A stretch of 64,000 nucleotides of DNA from contig JADJMS010000047.1 of assembly GCA_016709495.1 (NCBI GenBank), positions 310,001 through 374,000 on the forward strand, in the 5' to 3' direction. Shown here one piece after another: positions 26,452 through 35,835 of the stretch; within the stretch, counting starts at the first letter, position 1; each line of letters begins with the position of its first letter. The translations under genes and the position numbers were made by a program. The notes below the pieces were generated by a model, which did not search any database, had not been told where the DNA came from, and saw only the letters and a program-made list of their open reading frames with translations. This DNA is from Candidatus Dechloromonas phosphorivorans (GTDB lineage: Bacteria > Pseudomonadota > Gammaproteobacteria > Burkholderiales > Rhodocyclaceae).

Positions 26452-27501
26452 TCACTTCCAGATGGTGAGCGGGGACATCATCCACACACCCACAATAACG
26501 AGCCAAACCAAACAAATTGGCACAAAAACCTTCCAACCTAGACGCATCAACTGGTCGTAGCGATAGCGCGGGAAAGTTGCACGGAACCAGAGAAACAGCA
26601 ACAAAACAAAAGACATTTTGGCAAAGAGCCAAATAATTCCATCTGGCAAGAATCCAACAGGAGAAAGCCAGCCACCCATGAACATGATCGAAGTAAGTGC
26701 CGCAACCAAAATCATGTTGGCGTATTCAGCAAGGAAAAACAGTGCGAATGCCATGCCTGAATATTCAATATGGAAGCCAGCAACGATCTCGGATTCACCT
26801 TCGGCAACGTCAAACGGGGCGCGATTAAGTTCAGCAGTACCTGATATCAGATAAACAATGAACATAGGAAAAAGCGGCAACCAATTCCATGACAAAAAGC
26901 CCAATCCCCAACTAGCGAATTTACCCTGATCTTGCGCATTCACGATATCAACAAGGTTCAGGCTGTTAGAAACCATCAACACACAGATTAGTGAAAAACC
27001 CATGGCAATTTCATAGGAAACCATCTGTGCTGCGGAACGCATCGCACCCAGAAATGCATATTTTGAATTTGAAGCCCAGCCAGAAAGAATAACTCCATAA
27101 ACACCAATTGACGTAATCGCCATGATGTAGAGCAAGCTGGCATCAATATTTGCCAATACAAGCGTGTCTGTAAATGGAATTACAGCCCACGCAGCTAATG
27201 CCGGGGCGATAGCTAACATTGGCGCGATCAGAAAAATTCCCTTGTTAGACTTGCTGGGAACAATGATTTCCTTAAGCAACAGCTTCAGACCGTCAGCAAT
27301 TGGCTGGATCAATCCCCAGGGACCTACACGGTTGGGGCCGATACGAACCTGCATGTAACCGATAACCTTACGTTCAGCCAAGGTTAAGTACGCAACACCA
27401 AGCATCAGCGGCGCCACGATCAATACAATCTTGATCAAGGTCCAAACTGCCGGCCAGACGCCGCCAAAAATGCCTTGTCCGAAATTCATCAGTGCGTCCA
27501 T
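26452..27501 (-). CDS. nuoH: NADH-quinone oxidoreductase subunit H
   Basis: Membrane subunit forming the quinone entry chamber at the junction of both arms. 349 residues with about eight helices; the conserved loops are ERKVIGYMQVRIGPNRVGP, GWASNSKYAFLGAMRSAAQM and NRAPFDVAEGESEIVAG. Its ATG directly follows the nuoG stop codon. Confidence 0.98.
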   Translation of the reverse strand: MDALMNFGQGIFGGVWPAVWTLIKIVLIVAPLMLGVAYLTLAERKVIGYMQVRIGPNRVGPWGLIQPIADGLKLLLKEIIVPSKSNKGIFLIAPMLAIAPALAAWAVIPFTDTLVLANIDASLLYIMAITSIGVYGVILSGWASNSKYAFLGAMRSAAQMVSYEIAMGFSLICVLMVSNSLNLVDIVNAQDQGKFASWGLGFLSWNWLPLFPMFIVYLISGTAELNRAPFDVAEGESEIVAGFHIEYSGMAFALFFLAEYANMILVAALTSIMFMGGWLSPVGFLPDGIIWLFAKMSFVLLLFLWFRATFPRYRYDQLMRLGWKVFVPICLVWLVIVGVWMMSPLTIWK

Positions 27502-29835
27502 TTATGCACGCTCCATACTAATTGGCCCGAACATTTCACCCAGTGAAGCGGTGGTTACGTGAGCCGCAGCAACCCGCACACAACCTTCCGGAACATTTCC
27601 GTCAGATTTGGCAACCAATATAGCCTCGCCGTTACCTTGTTTAATACGGACAGAGTCGCCAGATTTCAAGCCGAGTTGATTTAATGTCTGCTCAGAAGCA
27701 CGTGCAGTCGGCGCAACAGAGTCAGCTGTTTGTTTTAATGATGGAGAACGACGTGCCATTTGATCGGCAAAGTTGATTGGCACATCAGCAATTCGCTGGA
27801 ATCCTTCTGGTTGACTTGTGCCAAGATTAATTTGGACATCATTCAATCCATTATCCAATCCTGCAACAAACTCTGCACCTTTGCCGATGACCACATCACG
27901 GACAGCTTCGCTTGACTCATACTCAAAACCATCCAAACCAAGCACATTACCCATGACGCGTAGCACCTTCCAGGCGGGGCGAGACACTCCACGTGCCTTG
28001 GCAACCCCATTAAAACTTTGCACACGTCCTTCAATATTAATGAACGTACCTGCTGTTTCAGTGAATGGAGCAATTGGCAGCATTACATCGGCGTATTCAA
28101 GTGCAGGGCCGTGCTTGAACGCAGACATAAAGACCACCAACCCGGCTTGCTTGAGTGCGGCCAGAGCAACCTGTGGATTTGAATAATCGAATTCTGGCTC
28201 AATACCCATCAGAACATAGGCCTTGCGCGGCTGCTCAAACATTTGCCGGGCATTAGCCCCCGTTGGCAATGCCCAGCCGGCATGACCACCCGTAACATTG
28301 CCTGATTCACCAAGGAAACCGACAGTCGCTTTGGTCAAACGCCCAAGTTCAAGGGCTAATGCATGAAGTTGAGTAGCCTCTTCTGACTGAGTAGCAACAT
28401 TTCCGAGGAATACTGCGCGCTTCTCGCCATCAACCAAGCTTTGCGCAATTTTCTTACTTGATTCACAGGTTGCAACATTTTCAATTCCGGCAGGTACGAC
28501 CTGACCAGTAATTTCGGCTGCTGACTTAACAATAGCAGCAAAAGTTTGAGTGAGCGCTGATGGTGCAACACTCATGTTGACATACAGGTCAATCAATTGA
28601 TCATCAGCCGTAACCGACAACATGCTAACTTTTGTGTATTTCTTTGCTGCTTGCCTTGACCGCTGAGCAATTAACGGATGATCTTTACGCAAGAAAGATC
28701 CAATGACCAATGCTCCGTCAAGATCAGCAATTTCAGAAAGACGCATACCGAGCCACGGAATGCCAGCACGTTTAAAGTCAGTAGAGAAATCTTTTTGGCG
28801 CGGTCTGAAATCAAAGTTTCCGCTTCCCAGACCCTTCATTACTTTACCAAGCAGATAAAGCTCTTCCAAAGTTGATGAAGGCGCAGCAAGTGCCGCAAGC
28901 TCATCTCCACCATGCTGACGCGCGATATCCTTCAATCCATGACAAACGTAGTCAAGCGCAACATTCCAGTCCACTTCACGCCATTCACCACCCTGCTTGA
29001 CCATAGGTTTGGTTAAACGCTCTTCGGAATTTAAGGCCTGGTAGGAGAAACGCTCTTTATCTGAAATCCAGCACTCATTAACAGCCTCATTTTCCCGTGG
29101 GAGAACGCGCATAACGTTATCGTGCTTAACTTGGACCACAAGATTGGCACCTACCGAATCCTGCGGACTAATTGATTTGCGACGCTGAAGCTCCCAAGAG
29201 CGAGCGGTATAGCGGAATGGTTTTGAAGTCAGTGCGCCAACTGGGCAAAGATCAATCATATTGCCGGACAACTCTGAATCGACCGTACGACCAAGGAAAG
29301 TCGTAATTTCGGAATGCATATTCCGGTTCGCCATACCAAGTTCCATTACGCCAGCAATTTCCTGACCGAAACGAACACAACGGGTACAGTGAATGCAACG
29401 GCTCATTTCTTCCATAGAAATCAAGGGGCCAACATTCTTATGGAAAACAACGTGCTTTTCCTCGGTGTAGCGGCTCTTCATCGGGCCGTAACCGACAGAC
29501 ATGTCCTGCAACTGACACTCACCGCCCTGGTCACAAATTGGGCAGTCAAGCGGGTGGTTAATCAGCAAAAACTCCATCACTCCTTTTTGGGCCTTAATAG
29601 CCAAATCCGAGTGTGTAAACACCTTCATCCCGTTTGTGACAGGTGTTGCACAAGCCGGAAGAGGCTTTGGTGCCTTTTCAACCTGTACCAGGCACATCCG
29701 GCAGTTGGCAGCGATCGAAAGCTTCTTGTGGTAACAGAAATGCGGGATGTACACGCCCACCTGCTGCGCGGCATCCATCACCGTGCTGCCGTCGGGTACT
29801 TGCGCAGTTTTGCCGTCAATTTCGATTTCAAGCAT
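27502..29835 (-). CDS. nuoG: NADH-quinone oxidoreductase subunit G
   Basis: Largest peripheral-arm subunit, 777 residues. N-terminal [2Fe-2S] N1b ligands are in YIPHFCYHKKL, NCRMC and PACATPV; the His-coordinated N5 motif is HPLDCPICDQGGECQLQ; N4 is HCTRCVRFG and DLCPVGALTS. The molybdopterin-oxidoreductase-like domain follows (SWELQRRKSISPQDSVGANL). The four extra cysteines of cluster N7 present in E. coli and Thermus are absent, so this is the shorter mitochondria-like version. Confidence 0.98.
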   Translation of the reverse strand: MLEIEIDGKTAQVPDGSTVMDAAQQVGVYIPHFCYHKKLSIAANCRMCLVQVEKAPKPLPACATPVTNGMKVFTHSDLAIKAQKGVMEFLLINHPLDCPICDQGGECQLQDMSVGYGPMKSRYTEEKHVVFHKNVGPLISMEEMSRCIHCTRCVRFGQEIAGVMELGMANRNMHSEITTFLGRTVDSELSGNMIDLCPVGALTSKPFRYTARSWELQRRKSISPQDSVGANLVVQVKHDNVMRVLPRENEAVNECWISDKERFSYQALNSEERLTKPMVKQGGEWREVDWNVALDYVCHGLKDIARQHGGDELAALAAPSSTLEELYLLGKVMKGLGSGNFDFRPRQKDFSTDFKRAGIPWLGMRLSEIADLDGALVIGSFLRKDHPLIAQRSRQAAKKYTKVSMLSVTADDQLIDLYVNMSVAPSALTQTFAAIVKSAAEITGQVVPAGIENVATCESSKKIAQSLVDGEKRAVFLGNVATQSEEATQLHALALELGRLTKATVGFLGESGNVTGGHAGWALPTGANARQMFEQPRKAYVLMGIEPEFDYSNPQVALAALKQAGLVVFMSAFKHGPALEYADVMLPIAPFTETAGTFINIEGRVQSFNGVAKARGVSRPAWKVLRVMGNVLGLDGFEYESSEAVRDVVIGKGAEFVAGLDNGLNDVQINLGTSQPEGFQRIADVPINFADQMARRSPSLKQTADSVAPTARASEQTLNQLGLKSGDSVRIKQGNGEAILVAKSDGNVPEGCVRVAAAHVTTASLGEMFGPISMERA

Positions 29836-29885
29836 GTCGCTACCTTGTTGCCAGTATTTTCGTATTTATCGTTCGGAAGTTTCGT

Positions 29886-31214
29886 TCAGGCCGGAGCCTT
29901 GTGGAAACCACTGCCCGCCCATTGAACATCTTTGGGCACGAGACAGGACTTGTGTTCAATGTGATACTCAAATTCATTGCCAAAATGCTTGAGAAAACTC
30001 TGTACAGGCAGAGCAGCAGCATCGCCGAGCGCACAAATGGTACGCCCCATAATGTTGCCCAATACGCCATTCAGAAGATCAAGATCACCTGGCTTGCCCA
30101 AACCATTTTCAATTCGGTGCACAACCTTGTACATCCAGGCTGTACCTTCACGGCACGGGGTACATTGTCCACACGATTCTTCATAATAGAAGAAGGACAA
30201 TCTCTCAAGTGCCTTAACCATACAAACAGTTTCATCCATAACGATGACTGCGCCAGAACCCAGCATGGAACCAGCCTTACTAATGCCATCGTAATCCATG
30301 GTGGTATCCATCATTACAGCACCAGGAATAACGGGTGCTGAAGATCCACCGGGAATGACAGCCTTTATTTTCCGACCGCCACGCATTCCACCGCACATTT
30401 CAAGCAGTGTTGAAAATGGCGTTCCTAATGGAATCTCGTAGTTCCCAGGACGATTGACATGACCGGAAACGGAGAAAAGCTTGGTGCCACCGTTATTTGG
30501 TTTTCCTAGATTTAAAAACTCTTCGCCACCCATATTCAGAATAAATGGGATTGCGGCAAATGTTTCGGTGTTATTGATCGTCGACGGTTTGCCGTACAAA
30601 CCAAAAGAGGCTGGGAACGGTGGCTTAAACCGTGGCTGCCCTTTCTTACCTTCAATTGACTCTAGCAGAGAAGTTTCTTCGCCACAGATATACGCACCAT
30701 AGCCGTGATGGGCAAACAGTTCGAAATTAAAGCCGGAGCCAAGAATATTCTGGCCGATGAAGCCAGCCGCACGCGCTTCATCCAAAGCGGCTTCAAACCG
30801 TTTGTATATTTCCCAAATTTCGCCATGGACATAGTTATATCCACGGTTAGCACCCATAGCATAGGCAGCAATTGCCATACCTTCGATCACGGCATGCGGG
30901 TTATAGCGCATGATGTCGCGATCTTTAAAGGTACCCGGCTCGCCTTCGTCTGTATTGCACACCACATATTTATCGCCGGGGAAGGAACGTGGCATGAATG
31001 ACCATTTTAGGCCAGTCGGGAAACCAGCACCGCCACGACCGCGTAGCACTGATTTCTTTACTTCCGCTATAACTTCTTCTTGCGTGATCTTATTGTCAAG
31101 AATTCGGCGCAACTGAACATAACCGCCACGCGCAACGTAATCCTGTAACGACCATCCATTATCGCCATTGAGACCTTCCATCAGAAGGCCGTTGATTGAG
31201 CCGAGCATTGCCAT
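29886..31214 (-). CDS. nuoF: NADH-quinone oxidoreductase subunit F
   Basis: NADH-binding subunit with FMN and cluster N3. 442 residues from the ATG at 31214 (MAMLGSINGLL), which overlaps the nuoE stop as TAATG; a TTG at 31223 would add three residues. The FMN/NADH motif is RGRGGAGFPTGLKWSF, then NTDEGEPGTFKDR, and the N3 ligands are in ESCGQCTPCREGT and TICALGDAAA. Confidence 0.98.
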   Translation of the reverse strand: MAMLGSINGLLMEGLNGDNGWSLQDYVARGGYVQLRRILDNKITQEEVIAEVKKSVLRGRGGAGFPTGLKWSFMPRSFPGDKYVVCNTDEGEPGTFKDRDIMRYNPHAVIEGMAIAAYAMGANRGYNYVHGEIWEIYKRFEAALDEARAAGFIGQNILGSGFNFELFAHHGYGAYICGEETSLLESIEGKKGQPRFKPPFPASFGLYGKPSTINNTETFAAIPFILNMGGEEFLNLGKPNNGGTKLFSVSGHVNRPGNYEIPLGTPFSTLLEMCGGMRGGRKIKAVIPGGSSAPVIPGAVMMDTTMDYDGISKAGSMLGSGAVIVMDETVCMVKALERLSFFYYEESCGQCTPCREGTAWMYKVVHRIENGLGKPGDLDLLNGVLGNIMGRTICALGDAAALPVQSFLKHFGNEFEYHIEHKSCLVPKDVQWAGSGFHKAPA

Positions 31215-31687
31215 TATTGACAATCCTCCAACAACTTATCAATTTGCTCTGGATGCATATGGCTACACATTGAACGATTATTGACGATCATTACTGGCGC
31301 ATCACCGCACGCCCCCATGCACTCACCCTCTTTCAGAGTAAATTTTCCGTCGGACGTTGTTTCACCATAGCCAACGCCAAGTTTATTCTGAAGGTACTCA
31401 CCCGCATGGTAACCGCCAGATAGCGCACACGGCAGATTTGTACACACAGTAATCTTGTACTTGCCAACTGGCTTTAGGTCATACATGTTATAGAAGGTGG
31501 CAACCTCAAAGGCAGCCATAGCTGGCATACCTAGATAGTTGGCTACATTTTCAATGGCATCAGGTGGCAACCAACCTTTTTCTTCCTGAGCGTGAGCGAG
31601 GCAGGCCATTACAGCGGACTGCTTTTGATCGGCCGGGTATTTGGAAACTTCCCGTGCGAATTTTTGTAGGGTTTCAGCGGAAAACAT
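31214..31687 (-). CDS. nuoE: NADH-quinone oxidoreductase subunit E
   Basis: Thioredoxin-fold [2Fe-2S] subunit with cluster N1a. 157 residues; the ligands are in CTNLPCALSGG and CMGACGDAP. It overlaps nuoD by one base and is coupled to nuoF. Confidence 0.98.
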   Translation of the reverse strand: MFSAETLQKFAREVSKYPADQKQSAVMACLAHAQEEKGWLPPDAIENVANYLGMPAMAAFEVATFYNMYDLKPVGKYKITVCTNLPCALSGGYHAGEYLQNKLGVGYGETTSDGKFTLKEGECMGACGDAPVMIVNNRSMCSHMHPEQIDKLLEDCQ

Positions 31688-32940
31688 TAGCGGTCAATCT
31701 CGCCAAAAACAATATCTTGGGAACCGATAATCGTAACGACGTCGGCAATCATGTGGCCTCGGGACATTTCATCCATCCCTGCCAGGTGCACATAGCCTGG
31801 CGCACGAATTTTCATACGATATGGCTTATTGGCACCATCAGAAATAAAGTAAATTCCGAATTCACCTTTTGGGTGCTCGATAGCAGCATATGCCTCACCA
31901 GGAGGAACGTGAATACCCTCAGTGAAGAGCTTGAAATGGTGAATCAACTCTTCCATGTTGGTTTTCATGCCTTCGCGCGGCGGCGGAGCAACTTTATGGT
32001 TCTCTGTAATTACTGGACCTGGATTCTTTCGTAACCAAGTAATACATTGCTTGATAATTTTGTTCGACTGGAGCATTTCTTCCATGCGAACCAAGTAACG
32101 GTCATAGCTATCACCGTTGACTCCAACCGGCACATCGAAATCTATCTTGTCGTACGCCGCATACGGTTGCTTCTTACGTAAGTCCCAGGCAAAGCCAGAC
32201 CCTCGAAGCATCGCACCGGTAAAGCCCATCTGCAACGCACGCTCCGGAGTCACCACACCAACATTGACTAGGCGCTGCTTCCAGATACGGTTATCCGTCA
32301 GCAACGTGTGATATTCGCTGTGATAGGTCGGAAAACGATTGGTGAAATCTTCAAGAAAATCGAGCAAGGAACCACTACGATTTTCATTAAGTTCTTTCGC
32401 CTTCTTGCCACTTGTCCAAGTAGACTCTTCGTACTGTGGCATACGATCAGGAAGATCACGGTAGACACCCCCCGGACGGTAGTAGGCCGCATGCAATCGC
32501 GCGCCCGAAACAGCCTCATAGGCATCCATCAGATCTTCACGCTCACGGAAGGTGTAAAGCGCCATTGTCATCGCACCCACATCGAGCGCATGACAACCAA
32601 TCCAAAGAAGATGATTCAAAATTCGGGTAATTTCATCAAACATTACCCGTATGTATTTACCGCGTTCCGGGACTTCGATCCCAAGTAATTTTTCAGTAGC
32701 AAGGCAATAAGCATGCTCATTACACATCATCGAGACGTAATCCAATCGGTCCATGTACGGAACCGACTGAACCCATGTTTTTGTCTCGGCCAATTTTTCG
32801 GTAGCCCGATGCAACAAGCCAATGTGCGGGTCAGCACGTTGCACGACCTCACCATCCAACTCAAGCACCAAACGCAAGACACCGTGAGCAGCAGGGTGTT
32901 GCGGACCAAAATTAAGGGTGAAATTGCGAATATCAGCCAT
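31687..32940 (-). CDS. nuoD: NADH-quinone oxidoreductase subunit D
   Basis: 49-kDa quinone-site subunit related to hydrogenase large subunits. 417 residues from ATG 32940 (MADIRNFTLNFGPQHPAAHG); the longer open frame to 32991 lies inside nuoC. Quinone-site residues are in FGPQHPAAHGVLRL with the conserved His, plus the tyrosine region YCLATEKLLGIEVP. It overlaps the end of nuoC by 8 bases and is separate from nuoC, unlike the fused nuoCD of E. coli. Confidence 0.98.
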   Translation of the reverse strand: MADIRNFTLNFGPQHPAAHGVLRLVLELDGEVVQRADPHIGLLHRATEKLAETKTWVQSVPYMDRLDYVSMMCNEHAYCLATEKLLGIEVPERGKYIRVMFDEITRILNHLLWIGCHALDVGAMTMALYTFREREDLMDAYEAVSGARLHAAYYRPGGVYRDLPDRMPQYEESTWTSGKKAKELNENRSGSLLDFLEDFTNRFPTYHSEYHTLLTDNRIWKQRLVNVGVVTPERALQMGFTGAMLRGSGFAWDLRKKQPYAAYDKIDFDVPVGVNGDSYDRYLVRMEEMLQSNKIIKQCITWLRKNPGPVITENHKVAPPPREGMKTNMEELIHHFKLFTEGIHVPPGEAYAAIEHPKGEFGIYFISDGANKPYRMKIRAPGYVHLAGMDEMSRGHMIADVVTIIGSQDIVFGEIDR

Positions 32941-33538
32941 GAGCAGGATCCCCGAAGGTATCTTCGCGCACAATGCGCGGCGTGTTTTCACGAGGCTCGA
33001 TAGTTACCGGCTGGTAAATTACACGGCCTTGATCCGCGTCATATCGCATCTCAACATAACCGGAGATTGGAAAATCTTTACGGAACGGATGCCCAATAAA
33101 TCCATAGTCGGTCAAAATTCTACGCAAATCATCATGACCCACAAAAGCAATACCAAAAAGGTCAAAAGCTTCGCGCTCAAACCAATTTGCACTATTCCAG
33201 ACACTGGTAATTGAATCAACAGCAGGAAATTCGTTATCTTCAGCAAAGACACGAACCCGCAAGCGCCAGTTGTTACTAATGGACAGCAAATGAGTAACGG
33301 CAGCATAGCGCCGCCCAGACCACTCAGAATCGCCGTATGTTGAATAATCAACACCACAAAGATCTGTCAACTCTTCAAATCCCAACTCGGATTTATCATG
33401 AAGAACATGCATAACGGATAGATAATCAGCCGCAGCAACTTCGACAGTCACCTCTCCGAGCGCAGTCTTTAGTGATTTCAATTTATCACCAAACTCATCA
33501 TGCAATCTTTGGCTAAGCGTTTCCAGCTTGGCAGACAT
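32933..33538 (-). CDS. nuoC: NADH-quinone oxidoreductase subunit C
   Basis: 30-kDa subunit of the peripheral arm. 201 residues from ATG 33538 (MSAKLETLSQRL); signature ANWFEREAFDLFGIAFVGH followed by LRRILTDYGFIGHPFRKDFP. A TTG at 33544 would add two residues. Confidence 0.98.
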   Translation of the reverse strand: MSAKLETLSQRLHDEFGDKLKSLKTALGEVTVEVAAADYLSVMHVLHDKSELGFEELTDLCGVDYSTYGDSEWSGRRYAAVTHLLSISNNWRLRVRVFAEDNEFPAVDSITSVWNSANWFEREAFDLFGIAFVGHDDLRRILTDYGFIGHPFRKDFPISGYVEMRYDADQGRVIYQPVTIEPRENTPRIVREDTFGDPAHG

Positions 33539-33557
33539 ATTCAATCAGCCCCGGCAA

Positions 33558-34034
33558 TTAACGAGCAATGGTGTTGGTACGGCGAATCTTGTTCTGCAAC
33601 TGAATGATGCCATAGAGCAGAGCTTCCGCAGTTGGCGGACAACCCGGCACGTAGATATCAACAGGAACAATACGATCACAGCCGCGAACAACAGAATAGG
33701 AATAGTGGTAATAGCCACCACCATTAGCACAAGAACCCATGGAGATCACCCAGCGCGGCTCCGCCATTTGGTCATAAACCTTACGCAGCGCAGGCGCCAT
33801 CTTGTTCGTTAGCGTTCCCGCGACAATCATTACATCCGACTGACGCGGACTACCGCGAAATACAACGCCGAAACGATCAAGATCATATCGCGAACAGCCA
33901 GCATGAATCATTTCAACCGCACAACATGCCAAACCAAAGGTCATTGGCCACATCGAGCCGGTGCGCATGTAATTGATTAATTTGTCAGCAGTTGTGGTGA
34001 CAAAGCCTTCTTGAAGGACGCCCTCAATACCCAT
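33558..34034 (-). CDS. nuoB: NADH-quinone oxidoreductase subunit B
   Basis: PSST subunit holding cluster N2, the last electron carrier before quinone. 158 residues; ligands are the tandem cysteines in GLACCAVEMIHAG, the cysteine in SMGSCANGGG, and the one in VPGCPPTAEALL. Confidence 0.98.
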   Translation of the reverse strand: MGIEGVLQEGFVTTTADKLINYMRTGSMWPMTFGLACCAVEMIHAGCSRYDLDRFGVVFRGSPRQSDVMIVAGTLTNKMAPALRKVYDQMAEPRWVISMGSCANGGGYYHYSYSVVRGCDRIVPVDIYVPGCPPTAEALLYGIIQLQNKIRRTNTIAR

Positions 34035-34043
34035 GACCGATCC

Positions 34044-34415
34044 TCACTCCCACTCAAGCGCGCCCTTGGCCCAGGCATACACATAGCCAACGACCAGAAC
34101 GGTAACAAATACAAGCATCTCGATGAAGCCGAACATCTTTATCGACTCGGAAGCAACGATATCTTTATAAATCGCAGCCCAAGGAAATAGGAATGCAATT
34201 TCGAGATCAAATAGAATAAAGAGAATAGCAATCAAGTAATAGCGCACATCAAATTTCATGCGCGCATCTTCAAAAGCCTCAAACCCGCACTCGTAGGGTG
34301 AAAGCTTTTCCGGGTCCGGGCGATTTGGCGCCAGCAGAAAACCCATAGCGATGGGCAAGACGCCAATCGCGACCCCCACCAAGACGAACATCAAAATCGG
34401 AAAGTAGTTTTCCAT
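34044..34415 (-). CDS. nuoA: NADH-quinone oxidoreductase subunit A
   Basis: Small membrane subunit, 123 residues with three helices. The conserved loop PYECGFEAFEDARMKFDVRY with its cysteine lies near residues 40-60, followed by LFDLEIAFLFPWA. It is the first nuo gene and follows tRNA-Leu; no promoter is obvious in 34416-34478, so the operon is probably read through from secG/tpiA. Confidence 0.98.
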   Translation of the reverse strand: MENYFPILMFVLVGVAIGVLPIAMGFLLAPNRPDPEKLSPYECGFEAFEDARMKFDVRYYLIAILFILFDLEIAFLFPWAAIYKDIVASESIKMFGFIEMLVFVTVLVVGYVYAWAKGALEWE

Positions 34416-34478
34416 GACTCGCCGCCAATATTCAGTTTCTTGTTAGAAACAGCGATCAAATGATCACTGCCCACTTTT

Positions 34479-34563
34479 TGGTGCCGACGGCGAGACTCGA
34501 ACTCGCACAGCTTGCGCCACTACCCCCTCAAGATAGCGTGTCTACCAATTTCACCACGTCGGC
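34479..34563 (-). tRNA. tRNA-Leu (anticodon GAG)
   Basis: An 85-base class II tRNA on the minus strand with encoded CCA. The acceptor stem is GCCGACG paired with CGTCGGC, the D-loop carries GGTAGACAC, the anticodon stem-loop is CTATC-TTGAGGG-GGTAG giving GAG, a short variable arm follows, and the T-loop is GAGTTCGAGTCTC. The anticodon reads CUC/CUU leucine codons. It sits between secG and nuoA, a position conserved in many beta- and gammaproteobacteria. Confidence 0.97.
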
Positions 34564-34616
34564 ACTAATTTTCAAACCTGACTAGAGAGGATTTATCCTA
34601 GCCAAGCCACTTACAT

Positions 34617-34991
34617 TTACTTCGGTATTTCTTTTGCCTTTGAGCCTTGATCACCAGAAGCTGAAGAACCCTCAACAGCGGAAGACGTAGCCGGCGTAAC
34701 AGTCTGCGATTGTACAGCGTCCTGCATCACACTGCCAGTCGTTTTTGGTTTACTTGATGCAACATATGCCAAAGACAAGCTTGTAATAAAAAACACTGCT
34801 GCCAAACCACCAGTCAAACGGCTAAGGAAATTCGCAGAACCAGAAGAGCCAAAAAGACTTCCCGAAGCACCACTACCAAATGCCGCACCCATATCAGCAC
34901 CTTTACCGTGCTGCATCAGGACCAGACCAATAATCACCAAAGCCACGAGTATATGCACCGTGAGTAGCAAAGAAAAAAACCAATTCATCAT
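34617..34991 (-). CDS. secG: Preprotein translocase subunit SecG
   Basis: Accessory membrane subunit of the SecYEG channel. 124 residues: two membrane helices (LLTVHILVALVIIGLVLMQ and LTGGLAAVFFITSLSLAYVA) flanking the conserved GKGADMGAAFGSGASGSLFG loop, then a Ser/Thr/Pro-rich tail. It is 9 bases downstream of tpiA, the usual tpiA-secG-tRNA-Leu order. Confidence 0.96.
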   Translation of the reverse strand: MMNWFFSLLLTVHILVALVIIGLVLMQHGKGADMGAAFGSGASGSLFGSSGSANFLSRLTGGLAAVFFITSLSLAYVASSKPKTTGSVMQDAVQSQTVTPATSSAVEGSSASGDQGSKAKEIPK

Positions 34992-35000
34992 TACCGCCTA

Positions 35001-35750
35001 TTAAGCCGCCGCCCGGCAAATTGCCAGGAAGTCGTCCGCAACCAACGCCGCGCCACCGATCAAACCACCATCGATATCCGCCTGCGCAAACAATTCTTTT
35101 GCATTCTGCGGTTTGACACTGCCGCCATACAAAATACGCAAACCGCCTGCAATCACAGCATTTTGCACCGCCACCTGGGAGCGGATAGCAAAATGCACCT
35201 CCTGAGCCTGCCCAGGCGTTGCTGTCATACCAGTGCCAATCGCCCAAACTGGCTCATAGGCAACCACAGAACTCTCCAGCGCCGCCACGCCTAACAAATC
35301 AAGCACCGCAGAGAGTTGCCGGGATACAACCTGCGCAGTCAACCCAGACTGTCGCTCCGCAAGCGACTCACCGACACACAGCACAGGCACAATACCAACC
35401 GCCTGTGCTGCTGCAAATTTTGCAGCAACAACGGCATCCGACTCGCCATATTGAGCACGTCGCTCAGAGTGCCCCACAAGGACGTAACGACATCCAAACT
35501 CTTTAAGCATGGAAGCAGACACTTCACCGGTAAAAGCACCTGAAACATGTTCGCTTAAATTCTGTGCACCTAGTCCGATTACCGACCCTTCCACCATAGA
35601 TTGAGCCTGAGCAAGATAGGGGTAAGGAACACATACCGCGACTTCACACGCCACATCAGATACATGCGCCTTCAGATTTTCAAGCAGCGCCGTGTTTTGC
35701 TGGAAACTTCCATGCATTTTCCAGTTACCGGCAACAAACTTTTTACGCAT
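35001..35750 (-). CDS. tpiA: Triosephosphate isomerase
   Basis: Interconverts dihydroxyacetone phosphate and glyceraldehyde 3-phosphate. 249 residues from ATG 35750 (MRKKFVAGNWKMHGS). Active-site residues: Lys in GNWKMHG, His in LVGHSERRAQYGES, catalytic Glu in VAYEPVWAIGTG, and the phosphate loop LYGGSVKPQNAKE. It is first in a unit with secG, tRNA-Leu and nuo. Confidence 0.98.
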   Translation of the reverse strand: MRKKFVAGNWKMHGSFQQNTALLENLKAHVSDVACEVAVCVPYPYLAQAQSMVEGSVIGLGAQNLSEHVSGAFTGEVSASMLKEFGCRYVLVGHSERRAQYGESDAVVAAKFAAAQAVGIVPVLCVGESLAERQSGLTAQVVSRQLSAVLDLLGVAALESSVVAYEPVWAIGTGMTATPGQAQEVHFAIRSQVAVQNAVIAGGLRILYGGSVKPQNAKELFAQADIDGGLIGGAALVADDFLAICRAAA

Positions 35751-35785
35751 ATACAAAACAATCTAATTAGGGGAAAAACCGCATG

Positions 35786-35815
35786 ATTATAGCGATTCGC
35801 CCCCAGCCCGGTCAA
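35786..35815 (-). promoter_or_regulatory. Sigma70 promoter of tpiA-secG-tRNA-Leu-nuo
   Basis: On the minus strand TTGACC (35815-35810), an 18-base spacer, and a perfect TATAAT (35791-35786), about 35 bases before the tpiA ATG and within the 85-base gap after glmM. This is the best vegetative promoter in the window and may drive the whole complex I operon. Confidence 0.7.
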
Positions 35816-35835
35816 GGAAGGGGCTATCACGTAAT

